Source: Limnohabitans sp. B9-3 (GTDB taxonomy: Bacteria > Pseudomonadota > Gammaproteobacteria > Burkholderiales > Burkholderiaceae_C). Taken from it: a stretch of DNA of 64,000 bases. How positions within the stretch are numbered: position 1 is the first letter of the stretch; the number at the start of each line of letters is the position of its first letter. The position numbers and the translations under genes are program-made. The DNA lies in NCBI RefSeq assembly GCF_002778325.1, contig NZ_NESI01000003.1, positions 248,001 through 312,000 on the forward strand, given 5' to 3'. Below are positions 27,592-34,610 of this stretch, one piece after another. The notes below the pieces were generated by a model, which was not told where the DNA came from, searched no databases, and worked only from the letters and a program-made list of their open reading frames with translations.

Positions 27592-27609
27592 TTCAGTTTT
27601 TCTACATGC

Positions 27610-27641
27610 AAAAAAACCGCGCTTTAGGGCGCGGTTTTTTT
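27610..27641. terminator. Bidirectional terminator after the TRAP receptor gene
   Basis: AACCGCGC and GCGCGGTT pair around a short loop, with an A run on the left and seven T on the right, between convergent genes. Confidence 0.9.
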
Positions 27642-27671
27642 ATGCCTGATGCAAGGGTTGAAGCGTCAGGA

Positions 27672-28208
27672 TCACATGCGTCTAAAAGACTCGAGCTCTT
27701 TGGCTAATCGGCTGCAGTTCTCCAGCATATCCGGGCGAATCATATAAAAAACGGTGAATTTACCTGCCAAGGTGCGTGCATAAAAGCGCGGTGCCATCAG
27801 CCACTCCAGGCCTCGAATGCGCAGTAACTTGGCGTAAGCCAGTTCATCCAAATTTTGGTGCTTGTCCCAAATCCAAGTTTGGTGCATCCCTAGTGCATCT
27901 ATTTTGACGCGGCTGCGCACCACATGCCAAGCTGTCCAAGCCAACAAGACCCAACCGACGATGAACCACCCTGCGCTGCGTAACCCTTCCCAGCCTGTGT
28001 CGCCGCCAAACTTGCCTTGTTGCCACAAGCTGAGCAGCCAGTAGCCTGATCCCAGCACAGTGAGCAGTGTGATGCCTTGAAACGTGCGCGAAAAGGCGGG
28101 ACCTTCTAAGGTCTCAGGAGCGCATACAAAGCGAAAGGGCTCGGGTCCTCGCATGGGTAACGTCACGCTTGACTCAGAGGTGGATGGCGGTGTGTTGTGG
28201 TCGGTCAT
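27672..28208 (-). CDS. Hypothetical two-helix membrane protein
   Basis: 178 residues. A polar N-terminus with a PEPFRFVCAPETLEGPAFS segment is followed by two transmembrane helices (ITLLTVLGSGYWLLSLWQQG and AGWFIVGWVLLAWTAWHVV) and a soluble C-terminal domain (VKIDALGMHQTWIWDKHQN, DELAYAKLLRIRGLEWLM, VFYMIRPDMLENC). The arrangement resembles membrane-anchored PH-like domains of unknown function; I do not recognise the family. It lies downstream of dctM on the same strand but a terminator separates them, so it may have its own promoter. Confidence 0.65.
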   Translation of the reverse strand: MTDHNTPPSTSESSVTLPMRGPEPFRFVCAPETLEGPAFSRTFQGITLLTVLGSGYWLLSLWQQGKFGGDTGWEGLRSAGWFIVGWVLLAWTAWHVVRSRVKIDALGMHQTWIWDKHQNLDELAYAKLLRIRGLEWLMAPRFYARTLAGKFTVFYMIRPDMLENCSRLAKELESFRRM

Positions 28209-28225
28209 GGTCTAGCAGGGTTGGC

Positions 28226-28262
28226 CAAGAAAAAGCCCCTCTCGGGTTTGCCGGAGGGGCTT
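28226..28262 (-). terminator. Terminator after the TRAP dctM gene
   Basis: On the minus strand AAGCCCCTC pairs with GAGGGGCTT around a 12-base loop, followed by CTTTTTCTT-like T-rich sequence. It lies 18 bases after the dctM stop. Confidence 0.75.
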
Positions 28263-28279
28263 ATGCTTTAAGTCGGCGC

Positions 28280-29806
28280 TTATTTCTTGAAGAGATCGTC
28301 CATTTTCTTTTGCTCCTCAGCCGCGTTGTCAGCGTCTGTAGGTTTGGTGCCGTCAAGTTTGAGCTCAACCTCAGGCACTTCTTGCTCAGAAGGCATTTCA
28401 ATCACAACTTTGTCAAGATCGACTTTCTCTTCTTTGTCCAAGAACATGGTCACTGTCTCGGGCACGAAGATCACGATCACCACCAGCACCAATTGCATGA
28501 TCACCCAAGGAATGGCGCCCATGTAAATGTCGTTGGACTTGACGGGTTTCTCAATGCGTCCTTCTTTGAACAAGGTGTCAGCAATGCCGCGCAGATAGAA
28601 AAGCGCAAAGCCAAAGGGCGGATGCATGAAGCTGGTTTGCATGTTGACGCACAGCAGCACGCCGAACCACACCATGTCGATGCCCATCTTTTCAGCAACT
28701 GGGCCGAGCATAGGCAAGATGATGAAGGCGATTTCAAAAAAGTCGAGGAAGAAGGCCAAGAAGAAGATGAAGATGTTCACCACAATCAAGAAGCCCACTT
28801 GACCGCCAGGCAAGCCTGACAGCAAATGCTCCACCCATTTGGCGCCGTCAACACCCTGGAACACCATCGAAAACACGCGTGATCCGATCAAGATGAACAC
28901 CACCATGGCTGTGAGGCGCATGGTGCTGTGCATCGCATCCCAAATCAGGTTTTTGTCCAAGCGGTTGTGCATGGCGGCCAAGACCAACGCGCCTACACAA
29001 CCCATGGCACCGGCTTCAGTCGGTGTCGCAATGGCGGTGTTGATGCCGGGCAATCCACCCATCGATCCCAGGACGGCAAAGATCAAGAAGGCGGAGGGCA
29101 CGATGCCACGCAAGCACTTGGCCCACAAGGCCCAGCCATTCAAGGTGCGTGCTTCTTTGGGAATACCGGGCACATGTTCAGGTTTGACCAAACTCAAACC
29201 ATAGGTGTAGAGCGCAAAAATGCCCACTTGCAACAAGGAGGGGCCCCAAGCGCCTTTGTACATATCGCCCACCGAGCGACCGAGTTGGTCGGCCATCACC
29301 ACCAACACGAGAGACGGTGGCACCAGCTGAGTGATGGTGCCAGAGGCTGCCAAAACGCCGGTGGCATAGCGCATGTTGTAGCCGTAGCGGATCATCACCG
29401 GCAGCGAGATCAAGGCCATGGCGATCACTTGACCCGCCACGGTGCCTGTGATGGCGCCCAAAATGAAACCCACGATGATGACCGAGTAGCCCAAACCGCC
29501 TTTGACGGGGCCAAACAATTGGCCCATCGAGTCAAGCATGTCCTCCGCGAGGCCACATTTTTCAAGAATGGCGCCCATGAAGGTGAAGAACGGGATGGCC
29601 AACAACAAATCGTTGCTGAGAATGCCAAAAATGTTCAAAGGCAGATTGGACATGAAACTGGCAGGGAACCAGTCCATGCTGATGGCAAAGAAGCCGCAAG
29701 CGAGGCCTAAGAAAGCCAGCGAGAAAGCAACCGGGAAGCCAATCAGCATCGTGAGGATGAGTCCCCCAAACATGAAGGGGGCAAAGTTTTCCATTAGCAT
29801 GATCAT
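28280..29806 (-). CDS. TRAP transporter large permease subunit (DctM)
   Basis: 508 residues with about twelve to fourteen hydrophobic segments of the DctM family (FMFGGLILTMLIGFPVAFSL, GLGYSVIIVGFILGAITGTV, LAASGTITQLVPPSLVLVVM, ATPTEAGAMGCVGALVLAAM). It is the ion-coupled transport subunit. The protein is longer than the usual 430 residues, and after the last helix (LVLVVIVIFVP) carries a charged acidic tail of about 59 residues (ends DDLFKK). It pairs with DctQ directly upstream (six bases) and, by context, with the convergent receptor gene. The likely substrate is an organic or keto acid, from receptor similarity. Confidence 0.9.
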   Translation of the reverse strand: MIMLMENFAPFMFGGLILTMLIGFPVAFSLAFLGLACGFFAISMDWFPASFMSNLPLNIFGILSNDLLLAIPFFTFMGAILEKCGLAEDMLDSMGQLFGPVKGGLGYSVIIVGFILGAITGTVAGQVIAMALISLPVMIRYGYNMRYATGVLAASGTITQLVPPSLVLVVMADQLGRSVGDMYKGAWGPSLLQVGIFALYTYGLSLVKPEHVPGIPKEARTLNGWALWAKCLRGIVPSAFLIFAVLGSMGGLPGINTAIATPTEAGAMGCVGALVLAAMHNRLDKNLIWDAMHSTMRLTAMVVFILIGSRVFSMVFQGVDGAKWVEHLLSGLPGGQVGFLIVVNIFIFFLAFFLDFFEIAFIILPMLGPVAEKMGIDMVWFGVLLCVNMQTSFMHPPFGFALFYLRGIADTLFKEGRIEKPVKSNDIYMGAIPWVIMQLVLVVIVIFVPETVTMFLDKEEKVDLDKVVIEMPSEQEVPEVELKLDGTKPTDADNAAEEQKKMDDLFKK

Positions 29807-29812
29807 GTGTCC

Positions 29813-30355
29813 TTATTGCACGGGCTTTTCGTAGTGCGTGTTCATTTCAAACTTGCCTTGCAAGTAAGCCACGCGCTTGATGATTTCGCTGATGCCTTGC
29901 ATGCACATCCATGTAAAGCCCAACGGCAATAACAACATGGCTGGCCAGCGGATCAAGCCGCCTGCATTGCTGGACATCTCTTGGGTCACAAACATTTTGA
30001 GAAAGAGCGGAAAGCTCAACCAAGCCAGCAAAAGCATGACGGGCATCAAAAAGACCACCAAGCCAAATAAATCCACATAAATGGGGCCTCGACCTTTGAG
30101 CTTGCCGTAGAACAAATCAACCCGCACGTGCTCATTGAGTTTGAGTACCAAGGGAGCGCCCAGCATCACAGTGGCTGCGAACAAGTACCACTGAATTTCG
30201 AGCCAGCCGTTAGAGCTCATGTCGAATCCGTAGCGAATGAACGCATTGCCCGCTGAAATTAGGGCGGCCGCCATCACGGTGAATGCGGCAACAGCGCCAA
30301 AACGCTCGCTGACCCAGTCAATGCCCAACGCTAATTTAAGAAGTTTTGACACCAT
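29813..30355 (-). CDS. TRAP transporter small permease subunit (DctQ)
   Basis: About 180 residues with four transmembrane helices (AVAAFTVMAAALISAGNAFI, WYLFAATVMLGAPLVLKL, VDLFGLVVFLMPVMLLLAWL, IRWPAMLLLPLGFTWMCMQG) and the DctQ motif LNEHVRVDLFYGKLKGRG. It forms the membrane complex with DctM. GGAGG lies seven bases before the ATG at 30355, which decides this start over one 21 bases upstream. The gene is first of the two-gene dctQM unit on the minus strand. Confidence 0.9.
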   Translation of the reverse strand: MVSKLLKLALGIDWVSERFGAVAAFTVMAAALISAGNAFIRYGFDMSSNGWLEIQWYLFAATVMLGAPLVLKLNEHVRVDLFYGKLKGRGPIYVDLFGLVVFLMPVMLLLAWLSFPLFLKMFVTQEMSSNAGGLIRWPAMLLLPLGFTWMCMQGISEIIKRVAYLQGKFEMNTHYEKPVQ

Positions 30356-30475
30356 GTGCCTCCAGTTTTCTGCCAACCCGCCATGGTACCAAGCCCAAGG
30401 GCGCTAGGCCTCTTCAAACTGTGAAGTTTCCGATGTCGTTGTGAAAAATACTTCAAAGGCCTTTGACTTGCAGTG

Positions 30476-31606
30476 TCAACTTGCAACCGTTGCTGCTTTT
30501 TTGCTTTTTTTGAATGTCCACCAAGGCAGCAAGGCACTGAGCGATTGCACGTCACCACTTGAGTGTGCTGCGTAGCCGGGCAGAGCATTTAATGCCTCGC
30601 ACCAATCGCGTTCTTGTAGCAAGTCACGAAGTGCCTGCGTAGCGGGTGTGTCCAACGCAGATTTGAGGCAAACCAAATGAAAGTGTTCGTGCAGCAAGGG
30701 CGCAAATCCCAATCCTCGGGCACGGGCGGTGCTCTCAATGCCTAGGCCCACATCGCAACGCCCAGATGCAATGGCTTCAGCCAAAGCCGTGTGAGAGGGT
30801 TCATCATCGGGCAATGCATTCAAGTCATGGAGGTCAAGTTGGGCTTGACCCAGCAAATCGTCGAGCAACACCCGAGTGCCTGTGCCTAAGCTGCGATGCA
30901 CAAATCGGGCACGCGTTCGCGCAACATCTTGCAGGCTATGGAGCTGCAAGGGGTTGCCTGGGGCCACGATCAAGCCTTGAACGCGCGTGGCAAAACCAAT
31001 GATTTTGTGCAGGCCCGGTTTGAGCAAATCTTGGTAGGCCTTGGCCGTGTGCGAGGTTTTGCTGGATGGCGATTGCGTGTGAAAACCTGCCAAGGTGCAG
31101 CGTCCTTCATTCAGAGCGCGAATGGCGTCCACGCTGCCGCAAAAACGGATGTCTAAATGAAGGCCTTGCTCCGCCGCGTATTCGCGCAGTCGTGGCAGGG
31201 CATCATCGTGGCTGGCGTAGAGCGTCAGCACGTGGGCGTCGGGGTCAAACGCGACGGCAAAGGTGCGTTCTAAGTCGGCACGCAAGGCTTCGATTTGTGG
31301 GGCTAGGCGAGCTTGGGTTTGGCGTTCAGCCCACATCAGCTTGTCACCAAACTCGGTCAAGCGCGCAGATTGGCCTTTTTCCCACACGATCAGCTCATGG
31401 CCCAACACGTCTTCCCAGCGCTTGAGTTCGCCCCAAACGTGGCGATAGGACAAATCCAATGCGCGTGCTGCCGCAGAAATGGAGCCCTGTTGCGCCACGG
31501 CTTGCAGCAGGTCCATCAATGGGTGGCGCAGCAACATCGAGTCCGCTGCGGGGCTGAGTTTGTCGCTGTGGTGGTTGAGGGTGTAGTTAAGTCGAACGCT
31601 ATGCAC
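30476..31606 (-). CDS. ModE/LysR-type HTH regulator with PBP-like ligand domain (tungstate-system regulator)
   Basis: 376 residues from a GTG at 31606, or 353 from an ATG at 31537; neither has a strong ribosome-binding site. The winged helix is of ModE type (LLQAVAQQGSISAAARALDL, SYRHVWGELKRWEDVLG, KGQSARLTEFG). The rest is a periplasmic-binding-like domain (LTLYASHDDALPRLREYAAE, RFVHRSLGTGTRVLLDDLLG, IASGRCDVGLGIESTAR), the PBP_like domain also seen with molybdate and tungstate regulators. It is divergent from tupBCA by 61 bases and is the obvious candidate to regulate tungstate uptake and perhaps the AOR operon. The ligand, tungstate, molybdate or a pterin cofactor, is inference. Confidence 0.8.
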   Translation of the reverse strand: MHSVRLNYTLNHHSDKLSPAADSMLLRHPLMDLLQAVAQQGSISAAARALDLSYRHVWGELKRWEDVLGHELIVWEKGQSARLTEFGDKLMWAERQTQARLAPQIEALRADLERTFAVAFDPDAHVLTLYASHDDALPRLREYAAEQGLHLDIRFCGSVDAIRALNEGRCTLAGFHTQSPSSKTSHTAKAYQDLLKPGLHKIIGFATRVQGLIVAPGNPLQLHSLQDVARTRARFVHRSLGTGTRVLLDDLLGQAQLDLHDLNALPDDEPSHTALAEAIASGRCDVGLGIESTARARGLGFAPLLHEHFHLVCLKSALDTPATQALRDLLQERDWCEALNALPGYAAHSSGDVQSLSALLPWWTFKKSKKAATVAS

Positions 31607-31667
31607 AGATTTACATATGGTGAGGTTTTGAGCGCTTGGCTAGGATGCCGCAAAGTCTAACTGTCTC

Positions 31668-32405
31668 ATGTCTACGTTTACCGATACCGCCACCTCTTCG
31701 CTACAACTTCTCGTTCAATTTGATCCTGTGCTGTGGTCCATTGTGGGGCGATCTCTCTGGGTTAGTGTGCTCGCCACCGTCTTCGCATGTAGCTTGGGCG
31801 TTGTCTTGGGTGCTTGGTTGGGCGTCTCTCGGTTCGTTGGGCGGGATGCGCTGCTGACCGTGCTCAATACCTTTTTGGCGTTGCCGTCCGTGGTGGTTGG
31901 GTTGTTGGTGTATTTGCTCTTATCTCGCACGGGGCCTCTGGGTTTTTTGGGTTGGTTGTTCAGCCTCAAAGCGATGGTGTTGGCCCAAGCCATCTTGGTG
32001 CTGCCCGTGGTCACGGCGTTGACACGGCAGTGTGTGGAAGATGCTGAGCGTAGCCACGGTGAGCAGTTGCAGTCCCTGGGCGCCGCGCCTTGGATGCGCA
32101 GCGTGCTGCTGGCCTGGGACGAGCGCTACACCCTGCTGACCGTGGTGATTGCGGCGTTTGGTCGTGCGGTCTCTGAAGTCGGCGCAGTGATGGTGGTGGG
32201 CGGCAACATGGAGGGGTTCACACGCGTGATGACCACCGCCATTGCCCTAGAAACCAGCAAAGGCGATTTGCCTTTGGCCTTGGCATTGGGCTTTGTGCTG
32301 ATGGCTGTGGTGCTGCTGCTGAACGTCTGCATTTCAATGCTGCGCCGTTGGCGTCAAGGTTCAGACGATGCCGTTCAAGGTCATGCGCAAGGGGCGTTGG
32401 CATGA
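31668..32405 (+). CDS. tupB: Tungstate ABC transporter permease TupB
   Basis: 245 residues with about five to six membrane helices (SLWVSVLATVFACSLGVVLG, LNTFLALPSVVVGLLVYLLL, AMVLAQAILVLPVVTALTRQ). The EAA-type coupling loop reads EQLQSLGAAPWMRSV, and AFGRAVSEVGAVMVVGGNM is the typical TupB/WtpB membrane segment. With TupC and TupA it imports tungstate. Its stop overlaps the tupC start as ATGA. Position next to a tungstoenzyme operon supports tungstate rather than molybdate as substrate. Confidence 0.9.
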   Translation: MSTFTDTATSSLQLLVQFDPVLWSIVGRSLWVSVLATVFACSLGVVLGAWLGVSRFVGRDALLTVLNTFLALPSVVVGLLVYLLLSRTGPLGFLGWLFSLKAMVLAQAILVLPVVTALTRQCVEDAERSHGEQLQSLGAAPWMRSVLLAWDERYTLLTVVIAAFGRAVSEVGAVMVVGGNMEGFTRVMTTAIALETSKGDLPLALALGFVLMAVVLLLNVCISMLRRWRQGSDDAVQGHAQGALA

Positions 32406-33103
32406 GCACCGTGTTGGACTTGCAGCGGGTGGGGGTTCAATTTGCCCGCCACACTGCTTTGCGCGAGGTGAACTTGCACATTCGCTCGGGTGAGCGTATT
32501 GCCTTGGTGGGTGCCAACGGGAGCGGCAAAAGCACGTTGCTCCGTGTGGCTCATGGGTTGTTGAAGCCTTCGCAAGGTCAGGTGAGGGCGGCCCCTGAGG
32601 TGCGCCAAGCGATGGTGTTTCAGCGCCCACACATGCTGCGTACCTCGGTGCTGCGTTTTGTGATGTGGGGACTCTGGTTGCAAGGCGTGTCATGGCGCGC
32701 TGCCCAAGTGCAAGCGTTGGCAGCCTTGCAGCAGGTCGATTTGCAAGATTTGGCCGATCGTTCGGCACGCACTTTGTCGGGCGGCCAGCAACAGCGCTTG
32801 GCCTTGGCTCGGGCGTGGGCCCTACAGCCCGGTTTGGTGTTGTTAGACGAGCCTACGTCAAGCCTTGACCCGCATGCCAAGCGTGAGGTGGAGCGTTTGG
32901 TGTCGGATTGGGTCAGCGCCTCGGGCGTCACCTTGCTGTTCAGCAGCCACAACTTAGGTCAGGTCAAACGCATGGCCACGCGGGTTATTTACTTAGAAGC
33001 TGGCCAAATTTTGGCCGACTTAGCTGCAGATCATTTTTTCAATCAGTCCTTGGCGGATAGCCATCCACAAGCGCATTTGTTTCTTAAAGGAGAGTTGGTA
33101 TGA
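32402..33103 (+). CDS. tupC: Tungstate ABC transporter ATP-binding protein TupC
   Basis: 233 residues from the ATG at 32402 (MSTVLDLQRVGVQFARHT). Walker A is VGANGSGKSTLL, the Q-loop MVFQRPHMLRTSV, the signature TLSGGQQQRLALARAWA, Walker B GLVLLDEPTSSLD, and the H-loop LLFSSHNLGQVKRM. This is the short single-domain ATPase of the tungstate/molybdate importer class, without a TOBE extension. It overlaps tupB and tupA by four bases on each side, so the three subunits are translated together. Confidence 0.92.
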   Translation: MSTVLDLQRVGVQFARHTALREVNLHIRSGERIALVGANGSGKSTLLRVAHGLLKPSQGQVRAAPEVRQAMVFQRPHMLRTSVLRFVMWGLWLQGVSWRAAQVQALAALQQVDLQDLADRSARTLSGGQQQRLALARAWALQPGLVLLDEPTSSLDPHAKREVERLVSDWVSASGVTLLFSSHNLGQVKRMATRVIYLEAGQILADLAADHFFNQSLADSHPQAHLFLKGELV

Positions 33104-33921
33104 CACGTCGCACACATTTGTTCTTATGGGTCGCAAGCTTGGCTTGTGTCGTGGCTTTGGGATCCACCCCCGTGCGGGCACAAACGCCCAACATCGTCAT
33201 GGCTTCGACCACATCGACCGAGCAATCGGGGTTGTTTTCCCACATGTTGCCCGCATTCAAGCAGGCCACAGGCATTGAGATCAAGGTCGTCGCTTTGGGC
33301 ACAGGGCAAGCCTTGGACACGGGCCGTCGCGGTGACGCCGATGTGCTGTTTGTGCACGACCAAGTGGCTGAAGAGAAATTTGTGGCTGATGGTTTTGGCG
33401 TCAAACGTCACCCCGTGATGTACAACGATTTTGTGCTCGTTGGCCCAGCCAATGACCCTGCGAAGGCGCGTGGCAAAGACATCGTGACCGCCCTGCAAAA
33501 AGTGGCTGGCTCACAGGCTAACTTTGTGTCGCGCGGCGACAAAAGTGGCACCCATGCCGCCGAGTTGCGTTATTGGAAATTGGCAGGTGCTGAGAGCAAA
33601 GGCAATGGTTACAAAGAGTGCGGCTGTGGCATGGGCCCCGCATTGAACATCGCTTCGTCGACCGGCGGCTACGCGTTGACCGATCGCGGCACATGGCTCA
33701 ACTTCAAGAACCGCCAAGATTTGCAGGTCTTGGTGGAGGGCGACAACCGCCTGTTCAATCAGTACGGCGTGATGGTGGTCAACCCCGCCAAACATTCGCA
33801 TGTCAAAGCCGATTTGGCGCAGAAGTTTGTCGATTGGGTCATCTCACCCGCAGGTCAAGCCAACATCAACAGCTACAAAATTGGCGGCGAAGCCTTGTTT
33901 TTCGCCAACGCCAACAAATAA
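33100..33921 (+). CDS. tupA: Tungstate-binding protein TupA
   Basis: 273 residues. A signal peptide (FLWVASLACVVALGSTPVRA) is followed by the oxyanion-binding start MASTTSTEQSGLFSHMLPA, where the TTS segment is characteristic of TupA and WtpA-like receptors. FVSRGDKSGTHAAELRYW and GYALTDRGTWLNF complete the binding cleft. TupA binds tungstate with high selectivity. Unusually the receptor is the last gene of the operon (BCA order). KECGCGMGPALN holds a close Cys pair. It ends 190 bases before the aor genes, with two stem-loops between. Confidence 0.92.
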   Translation: MTRRTHLFLWVASLACVVALGSTPVRAQTPNIVMASTTSTEQSGLFSHMLPAFKQATGIEIKVVALGTGQALDTGRRGDADVLFVHDQVAEEKFVADGFGVKRHPVMYNDFVLVGPANDPAKARGKDIVTALQKVAGSQANFVSRGDKSGTHAAELRYWKLAGAESKGNGYKECGCGMGPALNIASSTGGYALTDRGTWLNFKNRQDLQVLVEGDNRLFNQYGVMVVNPAKHSHVKADLAQKFVDWVISPAGQANINSYKIGGEALFFANANK

Positions 33922-33936
33922 GGTTTAACGCTTTCA

Positions 33937-34077
33937 AGTCGGCGGTTTAAGAGAATGTGGCGCGCCGACTGAGCCGTCATAGCAAGATTTATCTCAACTT
34001 GAGAAATCTCTAACTTTTTTTCAGGAAATTACGGGTTACTCCTTAGGCACAACTTTGCACAAGATTCTCAAAATCTT
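33937..34077 (+). promoter_or_regulatory. Structured control region between tupA and the AOR operon
   Basis: Three dyads lie in the 190-base gap. AGTCGGCG/CGCCGACT (33937-33970) is a stem with an 18-base loop. AGATTTATCTCAA/TTGAGAAATCT (33985-34009) is an AT-rich inverted repeat followed within a few bases by seven T, so it could be a weak terminator or an operator. AAGATT/AATCTT (34061-34077) encloses another CTCAA. The half-site AGATT-CTCAA thus appears three times, which suggests a binding site for a regulator, perhaps the ModE-like protein. No confident sigma70 or sigma54 promoter is visible. Confidence 0.4.
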
Positions 34078-34111
34078 ATGCAACACGATTCATAGCCAAC
34101 TGGAGACCTAG

Positions 34112-34588
34112 ATGCAAAAAATCCTGCACATCAACCCAGACAAATGCACGGGCTGTCTGCAATGCGAGATGGCCTGTTCTTTTGAGAACTACGGCACGTT
34201 CGCCACAGCCAAGTCGCGCATCAAAGTGTTTGACTTCCATGAGACTGGCAAAAAAGTGCCTTACACCTGCACGCAGTGCGACGAAGCTTGGTGTTTGCAT
34301 GCGTGCCCTGTGGAGGCGATCACCAAAGACAAAGTCACGGGCGCCATGGTGGTGAATGAAACCACCTGCGTCGGTTGCAAGGTGTGCACCATCGCTTGCC
34401 CCTTTGGCACCATCAACTACGTGCAAGAGACCGGCAAAGTTCAAAAGTGCGATTTGTGTGGCGGCGACCCTGCCTGCGCCTCGGCTTGCCCCACAGGCGC
34501 GATCACCTTTGTGGACGCCAACTGGACCGGCCTCGACAAGATGAAGCAATGGGCCAACAAACTTGGCAACCAGCCTTCCGCCACTTAA
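34112..34588 (+). CDS. aorA: Four-cluster [4Fe-4S] electron-transfer subunit of aldehyde oxidoreductase
   Basis: 158 residues with sixteen cysteines in four quartets: Cys12/15/18/22 (KCTGCLQCEMACS), Cys53/56/61/65, Cys86/89/92/96 (CVGCKVCTIACP) and Cys113/116/122/126 (KCDLCGGDPACASACP). This predicts four [4Fe-4S] clusters, as in HycB/DmsB-type ferredoxin subunits and the AorA subunit of Aromatoleum AOR. It would pass electrons between the tungsten subunit and the FAD subunit encoded next. TGGAG lies ahead of the ATG. It has no signal peptide, so the enzyme is cytoplasmic. The gene symbol follows the Aromatoleum system by analogy. Confidence 0.88.
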   Translation: MQKILHINPDKCTGCLQCEMACSFENYGTFATAKSRIKVFDFHETGKKVPYTCTQCDEAWCLHACPVEAITKDKVTGAMVVNETTCVGCKVCTIACPFGTINYVQETGKVQKCDLCGGDPACASACPTGAITFVDANWTGLDKMKQWANKLGNQPSAT

Positions 34589-34610
34589 ATCCCAATTAGG
34601 AGCACACATC

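Noticed and set aside
30454-30465. Palindrome CAAAGGCCTTTG between the regulator and dctQ genes as a terminator or operator
   Set aside because: It is only a 12-base dyad without a loop and with a weak T tract; too little to call.
34046-34058. Sigma54-like GGCAC...TTGC upstream of aorA
   Set aside because: The GG and GC elements are separated by nine bases instead of the required ten, and the first element reads AGGCAC rather than TGGCAC.
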